Shown here: positions 9,381 to 18,467 of the stretch, in pieces
How the letters are laid out: each line of letters opens with the position of its first letter
Position numbering within the stretch: the stretch's first letter is position 1
Assembly: GCA_958295465.1 (NCBI GenBank)
Contig: OY282353.1
Span: 5,447,001-5,511,000, forward strand
DNA length: 64,000 bases
DNA from: an uncultured Gammaproteobacteria bacterium
Lineage (GTDB): Bacteria > Pseudomonadota > Gammaproteobacteria > HK1
Direction: 5' to 3'
The notes under the pieces: generated by a model
Told to the model about the DNA's origin: nothing
Seen by the model: only the letters and a program-made list of their open reading frames with translations
Database searches by the model: none
Made by a program: the position numbers and the translations under genes

Positions 9381-10165
9381 ACCGCCTCTTCCTCGTCGAG
9401 CCGCCGGATCTCGCCGATGGCGGTGTCGATGTCCTCGTGGGCGGTGAGCGCGGTGGCGGCGAAGGCGGCGAACTCGGGATGGTCGGTCCGCGTCCGGCCA
9501 AGCGCCGGTCCGTCCCGGCGCAGGTTCGCCACGTCGTCCATGGACTCGCGCAGGTCCCGCAGCTCGCTGCGCAGACCGCGCAGCAGAACCATGGCCCCGA
9601 GGATGCTCAGCGGGGTCATGCCCAGCACCACGACCGCGCCGATGACCAGCAGGCGCGCGCTCTGCGCGGTTACGTTGTCGTCGAAGAGGTCGCGGGAGTA
9701 GCGAAGAGCCAGGGATCCCACGTCCCGCCCCAGGTTGTCCCGCAACGGCACCCCGACCACGCGGGCGTCATGCTCGATATTGGACCAGATCTGCCGGCTG
9801 CGGTTGGCGCGCCAAGTGGTGACCCATTCTTCGGTGACGAGGTCTCCCACGAAGCTGGGATCGGTGCTGAACAGCACGATGCCGCTGTCGTCGAAGACTT
9901 CGATGGAGAGGATCTGCTCGTCGGCGTGCGCGTACTCTTCCAGCTCCTCGGGTACGCTCTGGAGGTTGGCGAGCTCGATGCCGAGGTCCATCCGGGTCTC
10001 GATACGCTGGCGGAGGTCGTTCAGCTCGAACTCGAATCGCGAGGTGAGGAAATCGGAGAGCGTACGCTCGAACATGTGCGCACTCAGGATGGTGGTCATG
10101 GCCACTCCGGCCGCCAGGATGACCATCAGCGCCATCGTGATTCGGGCCGCCAATCCGAAGGTCAT
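9377..10165 (-). CDS. Two-helix membrane sensor protein without output domain
   Basis: 262 residues with a transmembrane helix near 8-30, a periplasmic region containing SIEVFDDSGIVLFSTD (a Cache-like fold is plausible), and a second helix near 170-192. A short cytoplasmic helical tail follows. There is no kinase, cyclase or phosphatase domain. It is first in the operon and ends in an ATGA overlap with the sensor-MFS fusion. The periplasmic part resembles in style the sensor parts of the fusion and of the PP2C protein, so the three may respond together. I recognise no named family. Confidence 0.7.
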   Translation of the reverse strand: MTFGLAARITMALMVILAAGVAMTTILSAHMFERTLSDFLTSRFEFELNDLRQRIETRMDLGIELANLQSVPEELEEYAHADEQILSIEVFDDSGIVLFSTDPSFVGDLVTEEWVTTWRANRSRQIWSNIEHDARVVGVPLRDNLGRDVGSLALRYSRDLFDDNVTAQSARLLVIGAVVVLGMTPLSILGAMVLLRGLRSELRDLRESMDDVANLRRDGPALGRTRTDHPEFAAFAATALTAHEDIDTAIGEIRRLDEEEAV

Positions 10166-10434
10166 GCTACCGTCCTTCTCCCCTGCGTCGTCCGTGTCGC
10201 ATCATCCGATGCGTGAGAACCGGGCCCGCCGAGCGCGGGCATCCGCATGGCCCGTCATGGCACCATAAAAGAGCCCGAACATCAAGAAATCGGTTCATGT
10301 CGGCCCATGGCAGGACGTGCGCGGCTCGAAGAAGTGGTTATCATTCGGCTCCGCACCCGGTGGCATCATCAAACACTACTCATGACCCGGAGAGGCCGTC
10401 AAGGGCTTTCCGCTACGCCCACAGGAGAACGAGC
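10166..10434. promoter_or_regulatory. Divergent intergenic region, promoters for the sensor operon and the aminotransferase
   Basis: About 270 bases between divergent genes, so both promoters should lie here. A GGGCCCGCCGAGCGCGGGC-like hairpin sits near 10226-10245. I do not see a clear -35/-10 pair for either side. Confidence 0.4.
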
Positions 10435-11718
10435 ATGGAACAGCAGATCCATTCGGACACCGCGTTGCGCGAGAAGGCCCGGACCTTCCTGCCCGGGGGG
10501 AGCTTCGGAAACGCCGGCGCCGACCTCGTGATCGTCGAAGGCTCCGGCGGCCGGGTGCGCGACGTGGCGGGCAAGGAGTACGTCGACTTCCTGCTCGGCT
10601 CGGGTCCGATGCTCATCGGTCACCGGCATCCGGAGGTGATCGAGGCGGTGCGCAGGCAGCTCGAGCACGGCACCACCTTCTTCGCCAACAGCGCTCCCGG
10701 CATCCTGCTTGCCGAAGCGATCTGCGAAGCGATGCCGTGTGCGGAGAAGATACGCTTCACGAGCAGCGGTTCGGAGGCCACACTCTATGCGATGCGGGCG
10801 ATGCGCGCGTTCCGCGGGCGCTCGAAGATCCTGAAGTTCGAGGGCGGCTACCACGGCATGAACGACTATGCCCTCATGAGTCTCGCGCCCCGGCGGCGCA
10901 GCAACGGCACCGAGCCGATCCCGGACTCTCCCGGGATTCCGGAGGCGATCAGGGACCAGATGCTGGTCGCGCCCTACAACGATCTGGATGCGGTGACCGC
11001 GATCGTCGAGGAGCACCACGACTCGCTCGCCGGGGTGATCGTCGAAGCGTTCCAGCGTGTGATCCCGCCGCGGCCCGGGTTTCTCGAAGGGCTTCGGGCC
11101 CTGACCGAGCGCCACGGCCTTCCACTGGCGTTCGACGAGGTCGTCACCGGCTTCCGGTTCGCCTACGGAGGGGCACAGGAGTTCTACGGAGTGGTGCCGG
11201 ATCTGTGCACCGTCGGCAAGGTCGTCGGCGGCGGATTTCCCCTTGCGGGTCTGGCCGGCCGGGAGGAGATCATGGCGCAGTTCGATCGCGACGCGGCGGG
11301 CGAGGACGGCTTCCTGACGCAGATAGGGACCTTGAGCGGCAATCCGGTCGCGGCCACCGCGGGCCTCGCGACGCTCGGGGTCCTGCGCGAGGGCGACGCC
11401 TATGCGCGGCTGTTCGACAACGGCCGCCGGCTCATGGACGGGCTCGCGAGCGCGATGCGCAACGCCGGCGTCGAGGCGCGGATCTGCGGCGAGCCCTGCC
11501 TGTTCGACATCGTGTTCACCGGACAACCGATCGTTGATTACTGGTCGGTGGAAAATGGGGACAAGGCCAAGGCCGCGCGTTTCGACGCGGTGCTGCTGGA
11601 GCACGGGGTGCTGAGGGGCAAGGGAAAGTTCTACGTGTCCGTCGCCCTTACCCGGGAAGACATCGACCACACCATCGGTGCGTTCGAGGCGGCAGCGGCC
11701 GAGATCGCCAGGCATTGA
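10435..11718 (+). CDS. Class III PLP-dependent aminotransferase (glutamate-1-semialdehyde aminomutase-like)
   Basis: 427 residues of the HemL/class III aminotransferase family. The PLP lysine is in CTVGKVVGGGFPLAG, the Asp pairing with the PLP nitrogen is in LAFDEVVTGF, and SSGSEATLYAMR binds the phosphate. ATG at 10435 is preceded by AGGAGA seven bases upstream. It differs from true HemL in its neighbours and in its tail, which lacks the usual HemL ending, and no heme genes are nearby, so it is more likely an omega-amino acid or other aminotransferase. It is divergent from the sensor operon and shares its regulatory region. The exact substrate is unknown. Confidence 0.85.
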   Translation: MEQQIHSDTALREKARTFLPGGSFGNAGADLVIVEGSGGRVRDVAGKEYVDFLLGSGPMLIGHRHPEVIEAVRRQLEHGTTFFANSAPGILLAEAICEAMPCAEKIRFTSSGSEATLYAMRAMRAFRGRSKILKFEGGYHGMNDYALMSLAPRRRSNGTEPIPDSPGIPEAIRDQMLVAPYNDLDAVTAIVEEHHDSLAGVIVEAFQRVIPPRPGFLEGLRALTERHGLPLAFDEVVTGFRFAYGGAQEFYGVVPDLCTVGKVVGGGFPLAGLAGREEIMAQFDRDAAGEDGFLTQIGTLSGNPVAATAGLATLGVLREGDAYARLFDNGRRLMDGLASAMRNAGVEARICGEPCLFDIVFTGQPIVDYWSVENGDKAKAARFDAVLLEHGVLRGKGKFYVSVALTREDIDHTIGAFEAAAAEIARH

Positions 11719-11728
11719 GCCGGCGAAC

Positions 11729-11795
11729 GGCGACCGCTGGCGCGGTCGCCCCCCGGCCAGCGCCGTAGACGGGTGAGGAACAGTCTTGTTTCATA
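11729..11795 (+). repeat. Hairpin-containing dispersed repeat, copy 1
   Basis: Starts with a perfect 8-bp stem GCGACCGC/GCGGTCGC (11730-11749), followed by CAGCGCCGTAGACG and GAGGAACAGTCTTG. The same arrangement occurs at 57379-57442. It lies directly after the aminotransferase gene. Confidence 0.75.
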
Positions 11796-11907
11796 CGAGG
11801 CCATACCCGGCGTCGGTGACCGCGCCGTTGAACGATGGAACGAGTGCCGGGGACCCGCCGCTCGGCTCGGGACGGAGCCCGGGCGCGGTTCGGCGAAGGC
11901 ATCGCTC

Positions 11908-12462
11908 GTGAGCGAAATCGAGCCCGCGCCGGATCGGGGTCCGGATACTGCCGCGTTGCGGCGAGCCCTCGGCTGCTTCGTCACCGGGGTGGCCGTCGTG
12001 ACCACCCGCGACGCCGGCGGCGTGCCGCACGGTTTCACCGCGAACTCGTTCACCTCGGTCTCGCTCGATCCGCCGCTCGTGCTCGTCTGCGTCGGACGGG
12101 AGGTGGAGGGCCTGGAGGTCTACCGCGAATGCGAGGGGTTTGCGGTCAACATGCTCGCGGATTCGCAGCGGACCATCTCCGAGACGTTCGCGGCGGACCT
12201 CCCGGACCGGTTCGCCGGGGTGCGCTGGCGGGAGGGCAAGTACGGTTCGCCGATCCTCGACGGCTGCATCGCCTGCCTGGAGTGTGCCCCCTGGCAGCGG
12301 ATCGAGGCCGGTGACCATCTGGTCCTCATCGGGCGGGTGCTCGCGTTCGAACGTTCGCCGGACCGCCCTCTCGTGTTCTGCCAAGGGCGCTACGTGAGTC
12401 TGTCCGGCGAGCGCGCCGGCATCGTGCGCGACGACGCACGCGCGGTTCGTCCGGCGCCGTAA
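11908..12462 (+). CDS. Flavin reductase (FMN-binding) domain protein
   Basis: About 184 residues. The N-terminal FVTGVAVVTTRD, then GFTANSFTSVSLDPPLV and the YVS(L)SG-type end, are hallmarks of the flavin reductase-like split-barrel family (HpaC/NTAB small subunits). These use NAD(P)H to reduce free flavin for a partner mono-oxygenase. GTG at 11908 is preferred; an upstream ATG at 11773 would add 45 residues encoded by the dispersed repeat and lacking family similarity. No partner oxygenase is nearby. Confidence 0.85.
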   Translation: MSEIEPAPDRGPDTAALRRALGCFVTGVAVVTTRDAGGVPHGFTANSFTSVSLDPPLVLVCVGREVEGLEVYRECEGFAVNMLADSQRTISETFAADLPDRFAGVRWREGKYGSPILDGCIACLECAPWQRIEAGDHLVLIGRVLAFERSPDRPLVFCQGRYVSLSGERAGIVRDDARAVRPAP

Positions 12463-12467
12463 TCCGC

Positions 12468-12872
12468 GTGCGCCCGCAAGCCGCCGGCGGGGCGCGCGGG
12501 CCGGAGAGCGCGCCGACGGGTGACGACGATCCGGAGATCACGTGTGCCGACGCCGCGCGGCTCGTCATGGGCTGGACGGCGGCCGAGGTTCCCTGGGCCT
12601 ACGACGGGGTCACGCCGTTATGGCATACCGCGGACGGGGATCCGGTCATGACCGTGTTTTCGTGGCGGCCCGACCGCAACGACACCCAGAACATGCAGGT
12701 GCTCGACCGGATGCTCGAGCTGGGATTCGAGCTTACCCTGACCGCGCGTGGCGATCGGTCGGTCGTACAGTTCAGCCACGGATCGGGGCCGCCGGCGCGC
12801 AGCGAGGATCGGGATCGGAGGATTGCGCTGCTGCGCGCGGCGCTCGCCGCGGCGAGGAGCGCCGCCGGGTAA
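12468..12872 (+). CDS. Conserved hypothetical protein, possibly phage ABA sandwich-like
   Basis: A 134-residue frame starting with GTG five bases after the flavin reductase gene. The pattern AARLVMGW...VFSWRPDRN...MQVLDRMLELGFELTL resembles small phage-type 'ABA sandwich' proteins, but I am not sure. No catalytic motif, signal or membrane segment is visible. It may be co-transcribed with the flavin reductase. Confidence 0.5.
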   Translation: MRPQAAGGARGPESAPTGDDDPEITCADAARLVMGWTAAEVPWAYDGVTPLWHTADGDPVMTVFSWRPDRNDTQNMQVLDRMLELGFELTLTARGDRSVVQFSHGSGPPARSEDRDRRIALLRAALAAARSAAG

Positions 12873-12967
12873 CGCCGGGCGGCGTCCGCACCGGCCGTCG
12901 GTATCGACTCGCGTCGCACGACATGGTCCGGCGGTCCCGATCCGGCCGGTCAACGAGACGGAGATCA

Positions 12968-13978
12968 TCACGATTGGCGAGAATTCCGGCAGGCACGGGC
13001 AGGGTCTACCCGCGTCCGGTGGGCCGGTCGTCCATCTTGCGGGCGAGACGCCCGCGCTCCCAAGGGCGCGGTCTGCCCGCCTTCGGCGAGCCAGTCGTTC
13101 ACGAGCCGGCGGCTGATCGAGTCGAACGGAGGCAGGATGAGCGCGCCGGACGCGGTGTCGGCCCGGATGCGTTCGGGGGTATACCAGTCGGCCTCCGCGA
13201 TCTCGTCGCCGTCGACGGTGATGTCGGCGCTCTCGGCCGTCGCCCGGAAGCCGAGCATCAACGATTGCGGAAACGGCCACGGCTGTGACCCGCGGTAGCG
13301 CACCTCGCCGACCCGCACCCCGACCTCCTCGAACACCTCGCGCGCCACCGTGTGCTCCAGGGTCTCCCCGGGCTCGACGAACCCCGCCACCGTCGAACGC
13401 CGGCCCGGCGACCAGTCCCGCCGGCGCGCGAGCAGGCAGCGGCCGCCGTCGACGACGAGGGTGATCACCGCCGGGTCGGTTCGGGGGAAATGTTCCCGCC
13501 GGCAGGCCGCGCCGGTGCAGCGGCGCACATGGCCGCCGCGCACCGAAGTCGTGGACTTGCCGCAGGCGCCGCAGAACCGGTGCGTGCGGTGCCAATGCAC
13601 CAGCGCGCCCGCGCAGGCGAGGATCGCGGAGTCCGTGTGGCCGAGATCCGTGATGACGTCGCGGAGCTTGCGCAGCGTGGTTCCAGCGGGGAACGATGGC
13701 GGCGCATCGGTGACGTCGACCGCGAAGTATGCAGCGCCCTCCCGCATGCCCAACAGGATCGGCTCGCCCGGGAGCGAACCTTCGACGTCGTTCGCACCGA
13801 GATAGCAGGGCCGCCGCGTTCCGGTATCGGCATCGGAGATCGGATGCCGGCCCGATGCGACCGCGACGAAGCGCGTGGTCGGGGCTTGCAGCCGTTCGTC
13901 GAGCCAGTCCCGATCCTCGCGTCGCACCGCTGATCGGTCCATGGTGTCGTCGGCGTAATGGATGGTTCGTTGCGGCAC
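12968..13978 (-). CDS. nudC: NADH/NAD pyrophosphatase NudC (RNA decapping Nudix hydrolase)
   Basis: 336 residues from a GTG at 13978. It has the NudC order: N-terminal domain, zinc ribbon with Cys pairs (FCGACG ... CTGAACRREHFPRTDP), a Nudix box (GFVEPGETLEH...REVFEEVGV), and the NADH-family signature SQPWPFPQS. It hydrolyses NAD(H) to NMN(H) and AMP and removes NAD caps from RNA. Later ATG at 13942 is a possible start but would cut conserved residues before DRS. The last 25-30 residues are Arg/Pro-rich, unlike the family, and are encoded by an intergenic palindrome-like repeat, so the original stop may have been lost. Confidence 0.9.
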   Translation of the reverse strand: MPQRTIHYADDTMDRSAVRREDRDWLDERLQAPTTRFVAVASGRHPISDADTGTRRPCYLGANDVEGSLPGEPILLGMREGAAYFAVDVTDAPPSFPAGTTLRKLRDVITDLGHTDSAILACAGALVHWHRTHRFCGACGKSTTSVRGGHVRRCTGAACRREHFPRTDPAVITLVVDGGRCLLARRRDWSPGRRSTVAGFVEPGETLEHTVAREVFEEVGVRVGEVRYRGSQPWPFPQSLMLGFRATAESADITVDGDEIAEADWYTPERIRADTASGALILPPFDSISRRLVNDWLAEGGQTAPLGARASRPQDGRPAHRTRVDPARACRNSRQS

Positions 13979-14220
13979 GGAGGCCCTTGGTGACGGTGGC
14001 GGCGTGGAGTCGATGCTACTGCACGGCCCGCGGTCTCGTCTCCATGTCCGTGCCGGAAGCATCGACAGGGACCACCAGCGGGGAGGGCAGATCTCCTCCA
14101 GGTCGAGGAGCGCAAGATTCGTGAGCGCGGCGCGGGCGATTCCCGTGAGCCGGGTGACAGGGAGGATGCGGTTCCCGCGCGCTCTCGTCGAGGCGCCCGT
14201 ACATGCGCCGGAGCCTCCGT

Positions 14221-16242
14221 TTACCGCACCGGTTCCGCCAGCCCGAACGCGGGCGCCACCTTGCGCAGCCGCTCGCACTGCCAGTCGTGGAGCCGGGTGT
14301 TGCCGCCGTCCGTGCGCTCGTGCATGAGGTTGCCGGGGTCGGCCTCGTGCCGGCCGAGGTCCGCGAGGACGTGGAACAGCTCGTGCGCGAGCACCACCCC
14401 GACCTCCTTCGCCGCCCGGGTGATCCAGACGGTGTCGCGCATCATGGGCATGCGCCGCGTGTTCCCCTGGCCGAACGCCTCGGCCTCGAAGGCCGGTTCG
14501 CGCAACGTCTCCTCGACGAAGAACACCGCCGGGCGCGTGGGGTCGAGCCGTTTCACGAGTTGCCTGCTCCAGGTGTCGTCGAGATACCGGAGCCGGCGGG
14601 GCGCCTCGACCATGCGCACGCGAGCCCGGGCGACCGAGACCTCGCACTGGGCGAGGATTTCCGCCGCGCGGCCGACCGCGCGGCGGATCTCCGGGATCCG
14701 CCAGCCCGTCCCGCTCAGGATGACGACGTCGAGGGCGACGGTGTGGGTATGGGAGGGCTCCGCACCTTCATCATGGAGGTGCCTGGGCGTCCAGGCGCCA
14801 AGCGGAATCTCGGCCACGTCGCCGGGCCGCGCGTCACAGGCGCCGCGGTCGGTCCCGGTGGGATCGGGTAGCGTCCCCGCACCCACACGGGCGAGCATGT
14901 CGCTCACCGGCTTCTCGGCACGGGCCAGGATTGCGGATTTCAGATCGAGCGCGGTCCACTCGGGATGCGTGGCGAGCAGGCATGCCGCGAGAGCGGAGAC
15001 CCGCGCCGCCGCATAGCTCGATCCGGACACCTTGCGTATCCGGCCGTTGAAGCCGGTGACCAGGATCTGCTCCGCCGGCACCGCGAGATCGACGCTCTCG
15101 CGCCCCCGGTTCGAGCCGCGCGCAAGCAGTCCGGAGTCGTCCGCGGAGGTGACCGTGAGCAGGTTGTCGAGGGGGAGGGACGCGGGATAGACCGGCGCTT
15201 CGTCGATGTCGGCGTCGTCGTTGCCGGCGGAGACCACGAACAGCATCTCCGGATGCGCCCGGGCCGCGGCCTCGAAATCGGTCCAGTCGGAGAGGCGGCG
15301 ACTGCCCATCGAGATGTTCATGATGCGCACACCGGCCGCTGCCGCATGTTTCACCAGGTCCGGCATCCTCCACATCGCATGGCGCGGATAGCGGTAGGGC
15401 ACGAGCGCCGCGACCGGCGCTTCCTCCAGAAGCAGCGACGCGGTGCGGGTCCCGTGGCGCCGGGGATGGAATGCGCTACGCGCGGGATTGGAGTCGAACG
15501 GGCGCGCATCGAGATCCCAGAAATCGAAACCGATCAGCGCGCCGTCCGCGTCGCGTGCAAGCCGGGACGCGATCTCCGGCAGCAGGTAGTTCACCCCTGA
15601 ATCGACGAGCGCGACCCGGACACCGGCACTCTCCACCTCGCCGGCCGCCACGGCGGGCACCGGGGGATTCAACGGCTCGGCCCGCGCCACCCGCTCCAGG
15701 CCGCCATCGAGGTACTCGATCGAGCGCGGCATCCCGTCCGCGTAGTAGGTCAGCCGCCGGCCGGCCATCACGTTGCATCCACCGTCGGCCACCGCGAACA
15801 GTACCGGACGGCGCCCGGATCGAGTCTGTTCGGCGTAACTCGCCGCCACCCGGCGCAGGACTCCGCCCGGTTCCATGCGGTCGATCCGGATGCGTGCGCC
15901 GTCGGGGAGCATCAGCGAGTGGCGGGTGCCCATGGCCTGGCCGCGGATGCGCAACGGCTCCCGCGAGAGCTCCACCGCCCCGCCCAACGCGAGGGTGAGC
16001 GTGGCCGGCGCGGGGTCATCCGCGTCGCACACGGCTCCGATCACGGCGCGGACCCGGTCCGGGATCGTCACCGGCGGCCCGGGTTCCGAAGCGACGTCGG
16101 CCGCAGCCGGGCGGGAATTCCGGGCTGCGGCGACCGCCGGATCGAGAGCGAGCAGCATCGCCATCGCCAGCAATGCACATGGGCAGGTGCTCAATGAGTC
16201 CACAAAATCGACTCCAATCTCCTCAATCCCTTCATTGCCCAA
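14221..16242 (-). CDS. Secreted subtilisin-like protease (S8) with C-terminal zincin-like metalloprotease domain
   Basis: 673 residues with an N-terminal hydrophobic export signal (about 18-40). The subtilisin triad is visible as Asp214 (ALVDSGVN), His263 (RRHGTRTAS) and Ser409 (SGSSYAAA), with the oxyanion Asn341 in SAGNDD. From about residue 500 a second domain begins. It contains HELFH at 620-624, a further His at 632 and a Met at 640 (PGNLMH), the pattern of a zinc endopeptidase with a Met-turn; the spacing to the third His is two residues longer than the classic metzincin HExxHxxGxxH. Two unrelated protease types in one secreted chain is unusual. Probably periplasmic or exported; target unknown. 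Confidence 0.85.
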   Translation of the reverse strand: MGNEGIEEIGVDFVDSLSTCPCALLAMAMLLALDPAVAAARNSRPAAADVASEPGPPVTIPDRVRAVIGAVCDADDPAPATLTLALGGAVELSREPLRIRGQAMGTRHSLMLPDGARIRIDRMEPGGVLRRVAASYAEQTRSGRRPVLFAVADGGCNVMAGRRLTYYADGMPRSIEYLDGGLERVARAEPLNPPVPAVAAGEVESAGVRVALVDSGVNYLLPEIASRLARDADGALIGFDFWDLDARPFDSNPARSAFHPRRHGTRTASLLLEEAPVAALVPYRYPRHAMWRMPDLVKHAAAAGVRIMNISMGSRRLSDWTDFEAAARAHPEMLFVVSAGNDDADIDEAPVYPASLPLDNLLTVTSADDSGLLARGSNRGRESVDLAVPAEQILVTGFNGRIRKVSGSSYAAARVSALAACLLATHPEWTALDLKSAILARAEKPVSDMLARVGAGTLPDPTGTDRGACDARPGDVAEIPLGAWTPRHLHDEGAEPSHTHTVALDVVILSGTGWRIPEIRRAVGRAAEILAQCEVSVARARVRMVEAPRRLRYLDDTWSRQLVKRLDPTRPAVFFVEETLREPAFEAEAFGQGNTRRMPMMRDTVWITRAAKEVGVVLAHELFHVLADLGRHEADPGNLMHERTDGGNTRLHDWQCERLRKVAPAFGLAEPVR

Positions 16243-16411
16243 GCGTCACATGCAGAAAGTGAGAGGATCTCCGGAGGTGTCGATCCGCAAACCGGCCCGG
16301 CTTTCGCTCGCGCCGGAAGCACCGCTGCACGGTGACGGGAGAGCTTTTCCACAAGATGGTGACGTGTTCCGGGGTGCTCCGGCGGATGTCGGCGGCGGCC
16401 CTCCCCACCCA

Positions 16412-17605
16412 TCAAGTCAGCGCATCCACCGTGAAGAGCCGCCGGTACTCCGCGATCGCGAAGCGGTCCGTCATGCCGGCCACGTAGTCGGCGACGACAC
16501 GTGCGCGTTCGGGCTCGCCCCCGCCCCGCTCCTCGATCCGCCGCTGGACGTCGTGCGGCAGGGAGCGGGAATCGTCGAAGAAGACCTCGAACAGGGCCTT
16601 GACGATCCGCTGCGTCTTCATCGACATCCGATGCACCCGGTAGTGGTGGTAGAGCCGGCGCCGGAGGAGCCGCTTGAGCTCCCGGTGCTGCTCGAACATG
16701 GAGGCGCTGAAGCGGATCAGGGGCTCGTGGCGCCCGCGCACGTCGTCGGCGCTGCCCGGACGGGCGGCCTCGATGGCGGCACGGCTCGTTTCGAGCAGGT
16801 CCGTCGCCTGACGGTTGATCATCGCCCGGATCGTCTCGTGGACGGCCTTCCGTCCGGAGAGATCCGGCCGGCGGGCGAGCACCACCTCGTGCTGCTCGCG
16901 GAAGAAGGCCGCCGCCGACAGGGTCTCGACGTCCAGCAGCCCGGCCCGCAGGCCGTCATCGACGTCGTGGTTGTTGTACGCGATCTCGTCGGCGAGGTTC
17001 GCGACCTGCGCCTCCAGCGAGGGCTGGCCGCCGTCGAGGAAGCGCTCCCCGAGCGGGCCGAGCCGGCGGGCGTTCGCACGCGAACAGTGCTTGAGGATCC
17101 CCTCCCGGGTCTCGTAGGTGAGGTTCAGGCCCGGAAAGTCCGCGTAACGCTCCTCCAGCACCTCGACCACCCGCAGGGATTGCAGGTTGTGCTCGAAACC
17201 GCCGTGATCGCGCAGGCAGGCGTTGAGGGCATCCTGCCCGGCGTGGCCGAAGGGCGTGTGGCCGAGGTCGTGGGCCAGCGCGATCGCCTCCACCAGATCC
17301 TCGTTCAGCCCGAGGGCCCGGGCGATGGTGCGCGAGATCTGGGCGACCTCGATCGAGTGGGTGAGGCGGGTGCGGAACATGTCGCCTTCGTGGTTCACGA
17401 AGACCTGTGTCTTGTACTCGAGGCGGCGGAACGCGGCGCTGTGGATGATCCGGTCGCGGTCGCGCTGGAACGCGCCCCGGTAGGCGGGGGCGGCTTCGTC
17501 GTATGCCCGCCCGCGCGATGCGGCCTCGGTGACGGCATACGGGGCGAGGGTGGCGGCGTGCGCCAGCCCGCGCGCCGTCGTCTCATGGGGGGTAGGGGCG
17601 GTCAT
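16412..17605 (-). CDS. dgt: Deoxyguanosinetriphosphate triphosphohydrolase-like protein (dGTPase)
   Basis: 397 residues of the HD superfamily dNTP triphosphohydrolases. Metal ligands are in LTHSIEVAQ and ALAHDLGHTPFGHAG; RRLEYKTQVF and DEIAYNNHDVDDG are also typical. The protein has the length of the shorter, broadly distributed branch rather than the 505-residue E. coli Dgt. It splits dNTPs to deoxynucleoside and triphosphate, controlling dNTP pools and sometimes limiting phage. ATG at 17605 has AAGAGG just upstream. Confidence 0.92.
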   Translation of the reverse strand: MTAPTPHETTARGLAHAATLAPYAVTEAASRGRAYDEAAPAYRGAFQRDRDRIIHSAAFRRLEYKTQVFVNHEGDMFRTRLTHSIEVAQISRTIARALGLNEDLVEAIALAHDLGHTPFGHAGQDALNACLRDHGGFEHNLQSLRVVEVLEERYADFPGLNLTYETREGILKHCSRANARRLGPLGERFLDGGQPSLEAQVANLADEIAYNNHDVDDGLRAGLLDVETLSAAAFFREQHEVVLARRPDLSGRKAVHETIRAMINRQATDLLETSRAAIEAARPGSADDVRGRHEPLIRFSASMFEQHRELKRLLRRRLYHHYRVHRMSMKTQRIVKALFEVFFDDSRSLPHDVQRRIEERGGGEPERARVVADYVAGMTDRFAIAEYRRLFTVDALT

Positions 17606-18014
17606 GCCGCCTCTTGGTGCGCAATAGAGTGCGTCACCGGCGCCTTCTTGTAGACAGGCCGCGGAAGGCGTCAAGCCCGAGGCTTGCCCGAAGGCAACTC
17701 CCGCCAACGGCGCGAAGCACGATTTTCCGACTCTGTATCGCGGACATTCCGGCGGTCCGAACCTCGATTCCTGACGGCTCCACGTGGCCACGTGGCGGGG
17801 GTTCGCCTGCACGGCCCTCGTCATCGACGCTGTGCGCGGCACATTACCACCACCAACAGCAAGAGTCGGCGATGGCCGCCTGACTCAAGCAAATCACCCT
17901 CCGGGATTCCCGGGGCGGTTCAAGGAAACACCTGATGATTCCTGGTGTTGGCGCAGACGTAACGGACTGGACGTCCGTTCCGCCCGTGCGCTGCACTACC
18001 CGAACGCCGTCACG
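17606..18014. other. Intergenic region, nothing recognised
   Basis: About 410 bases between dgt and the DUF488 cluster. Short open frames exist on both strands but none has a start site, codon pattern or motif I can support. Confidence 0.5.
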
Positions 18015-18467
18015 TCAACCGGGCTTCTCCATCCCCAGATGCTCGATCTCGACACCACCCCAGTGTTCGTCCAGGTACTCGGCGACCAGTCGGCGGTGGC
18101 AGTGGTGCGGCTGGTCCTCGCTGCACAGCAGGCAGCCTTCGTCCAGCACTTCCCTTGAAAGCGTCTCCTCGATCCGCCGCCGGCGCATCAGGTCCAGAAA
18201 GCGGACTTCGTATGTATTCCAGTCGATCCGTTTCTTCCGGTAGTCGCTCAGCAGCTCCCCGGTGGGGGCAAGGTTCGGCAGGTGGACGTACTCGATGCCG
18301 CAAATCTCGTCGAGGAACCAGGCGAGGTCGCCCTTCTTGGCAAAACCGGCGAGCTGTGAACCATTGTTGAGCCTCACGTCGACCACGCGCCTGGCGCCCG
18401 ACGCACGGAGCAGATCGAAGAATCGGCGGGCTGGTTTCTTCGTGAACCCGATGGTGGACAGCTTCAT
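18015..18467 (-). CDS. DUF488 family protein (second of a tandem pair)
   Basis: 150 residues. The start (STIGFTKKPA), DVRLNNGSQLAGFAK and the Cys/His-rich CLLCSEDQPHHCHRRLV are typical of DUF488. The conserved C...C(H)...R cluster suggests metal or nucleotide binding, but the reaction is unknown. Its ATG overlaps the upstream DUF488 gene by 4 bases (18464-18467), so the two are translated together and may form a heterodimer. Last gene of the 21059-18015 cluster. Confidence 0.85.
   Translation of the reverse strand: MKLSTIGFTKKPARRFFDLLRASGARRVVDVRLNNGSQLAGFAKKGDLAWFLDEICGIEYVHLPNLAPTGELLSDYRKKRIDWNTYEVRFLDLMRRRRIEETLSREVLDEGCLLCSEDQPHHCHRRLVAEYLDEHWGGVEIEHLGMEKPG

Noticed and set aside
4291..9701. 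Very long plus-strand open frames opposite the sensor operon (for example 4291-7428 and 7461-9701).
   Set aside because: They are antisense to genes with clear domain motifs, and the predicted proteins are His/Arg/Gln-rich without any recognisable fold, as expected for shadows in GC-rich DNA.
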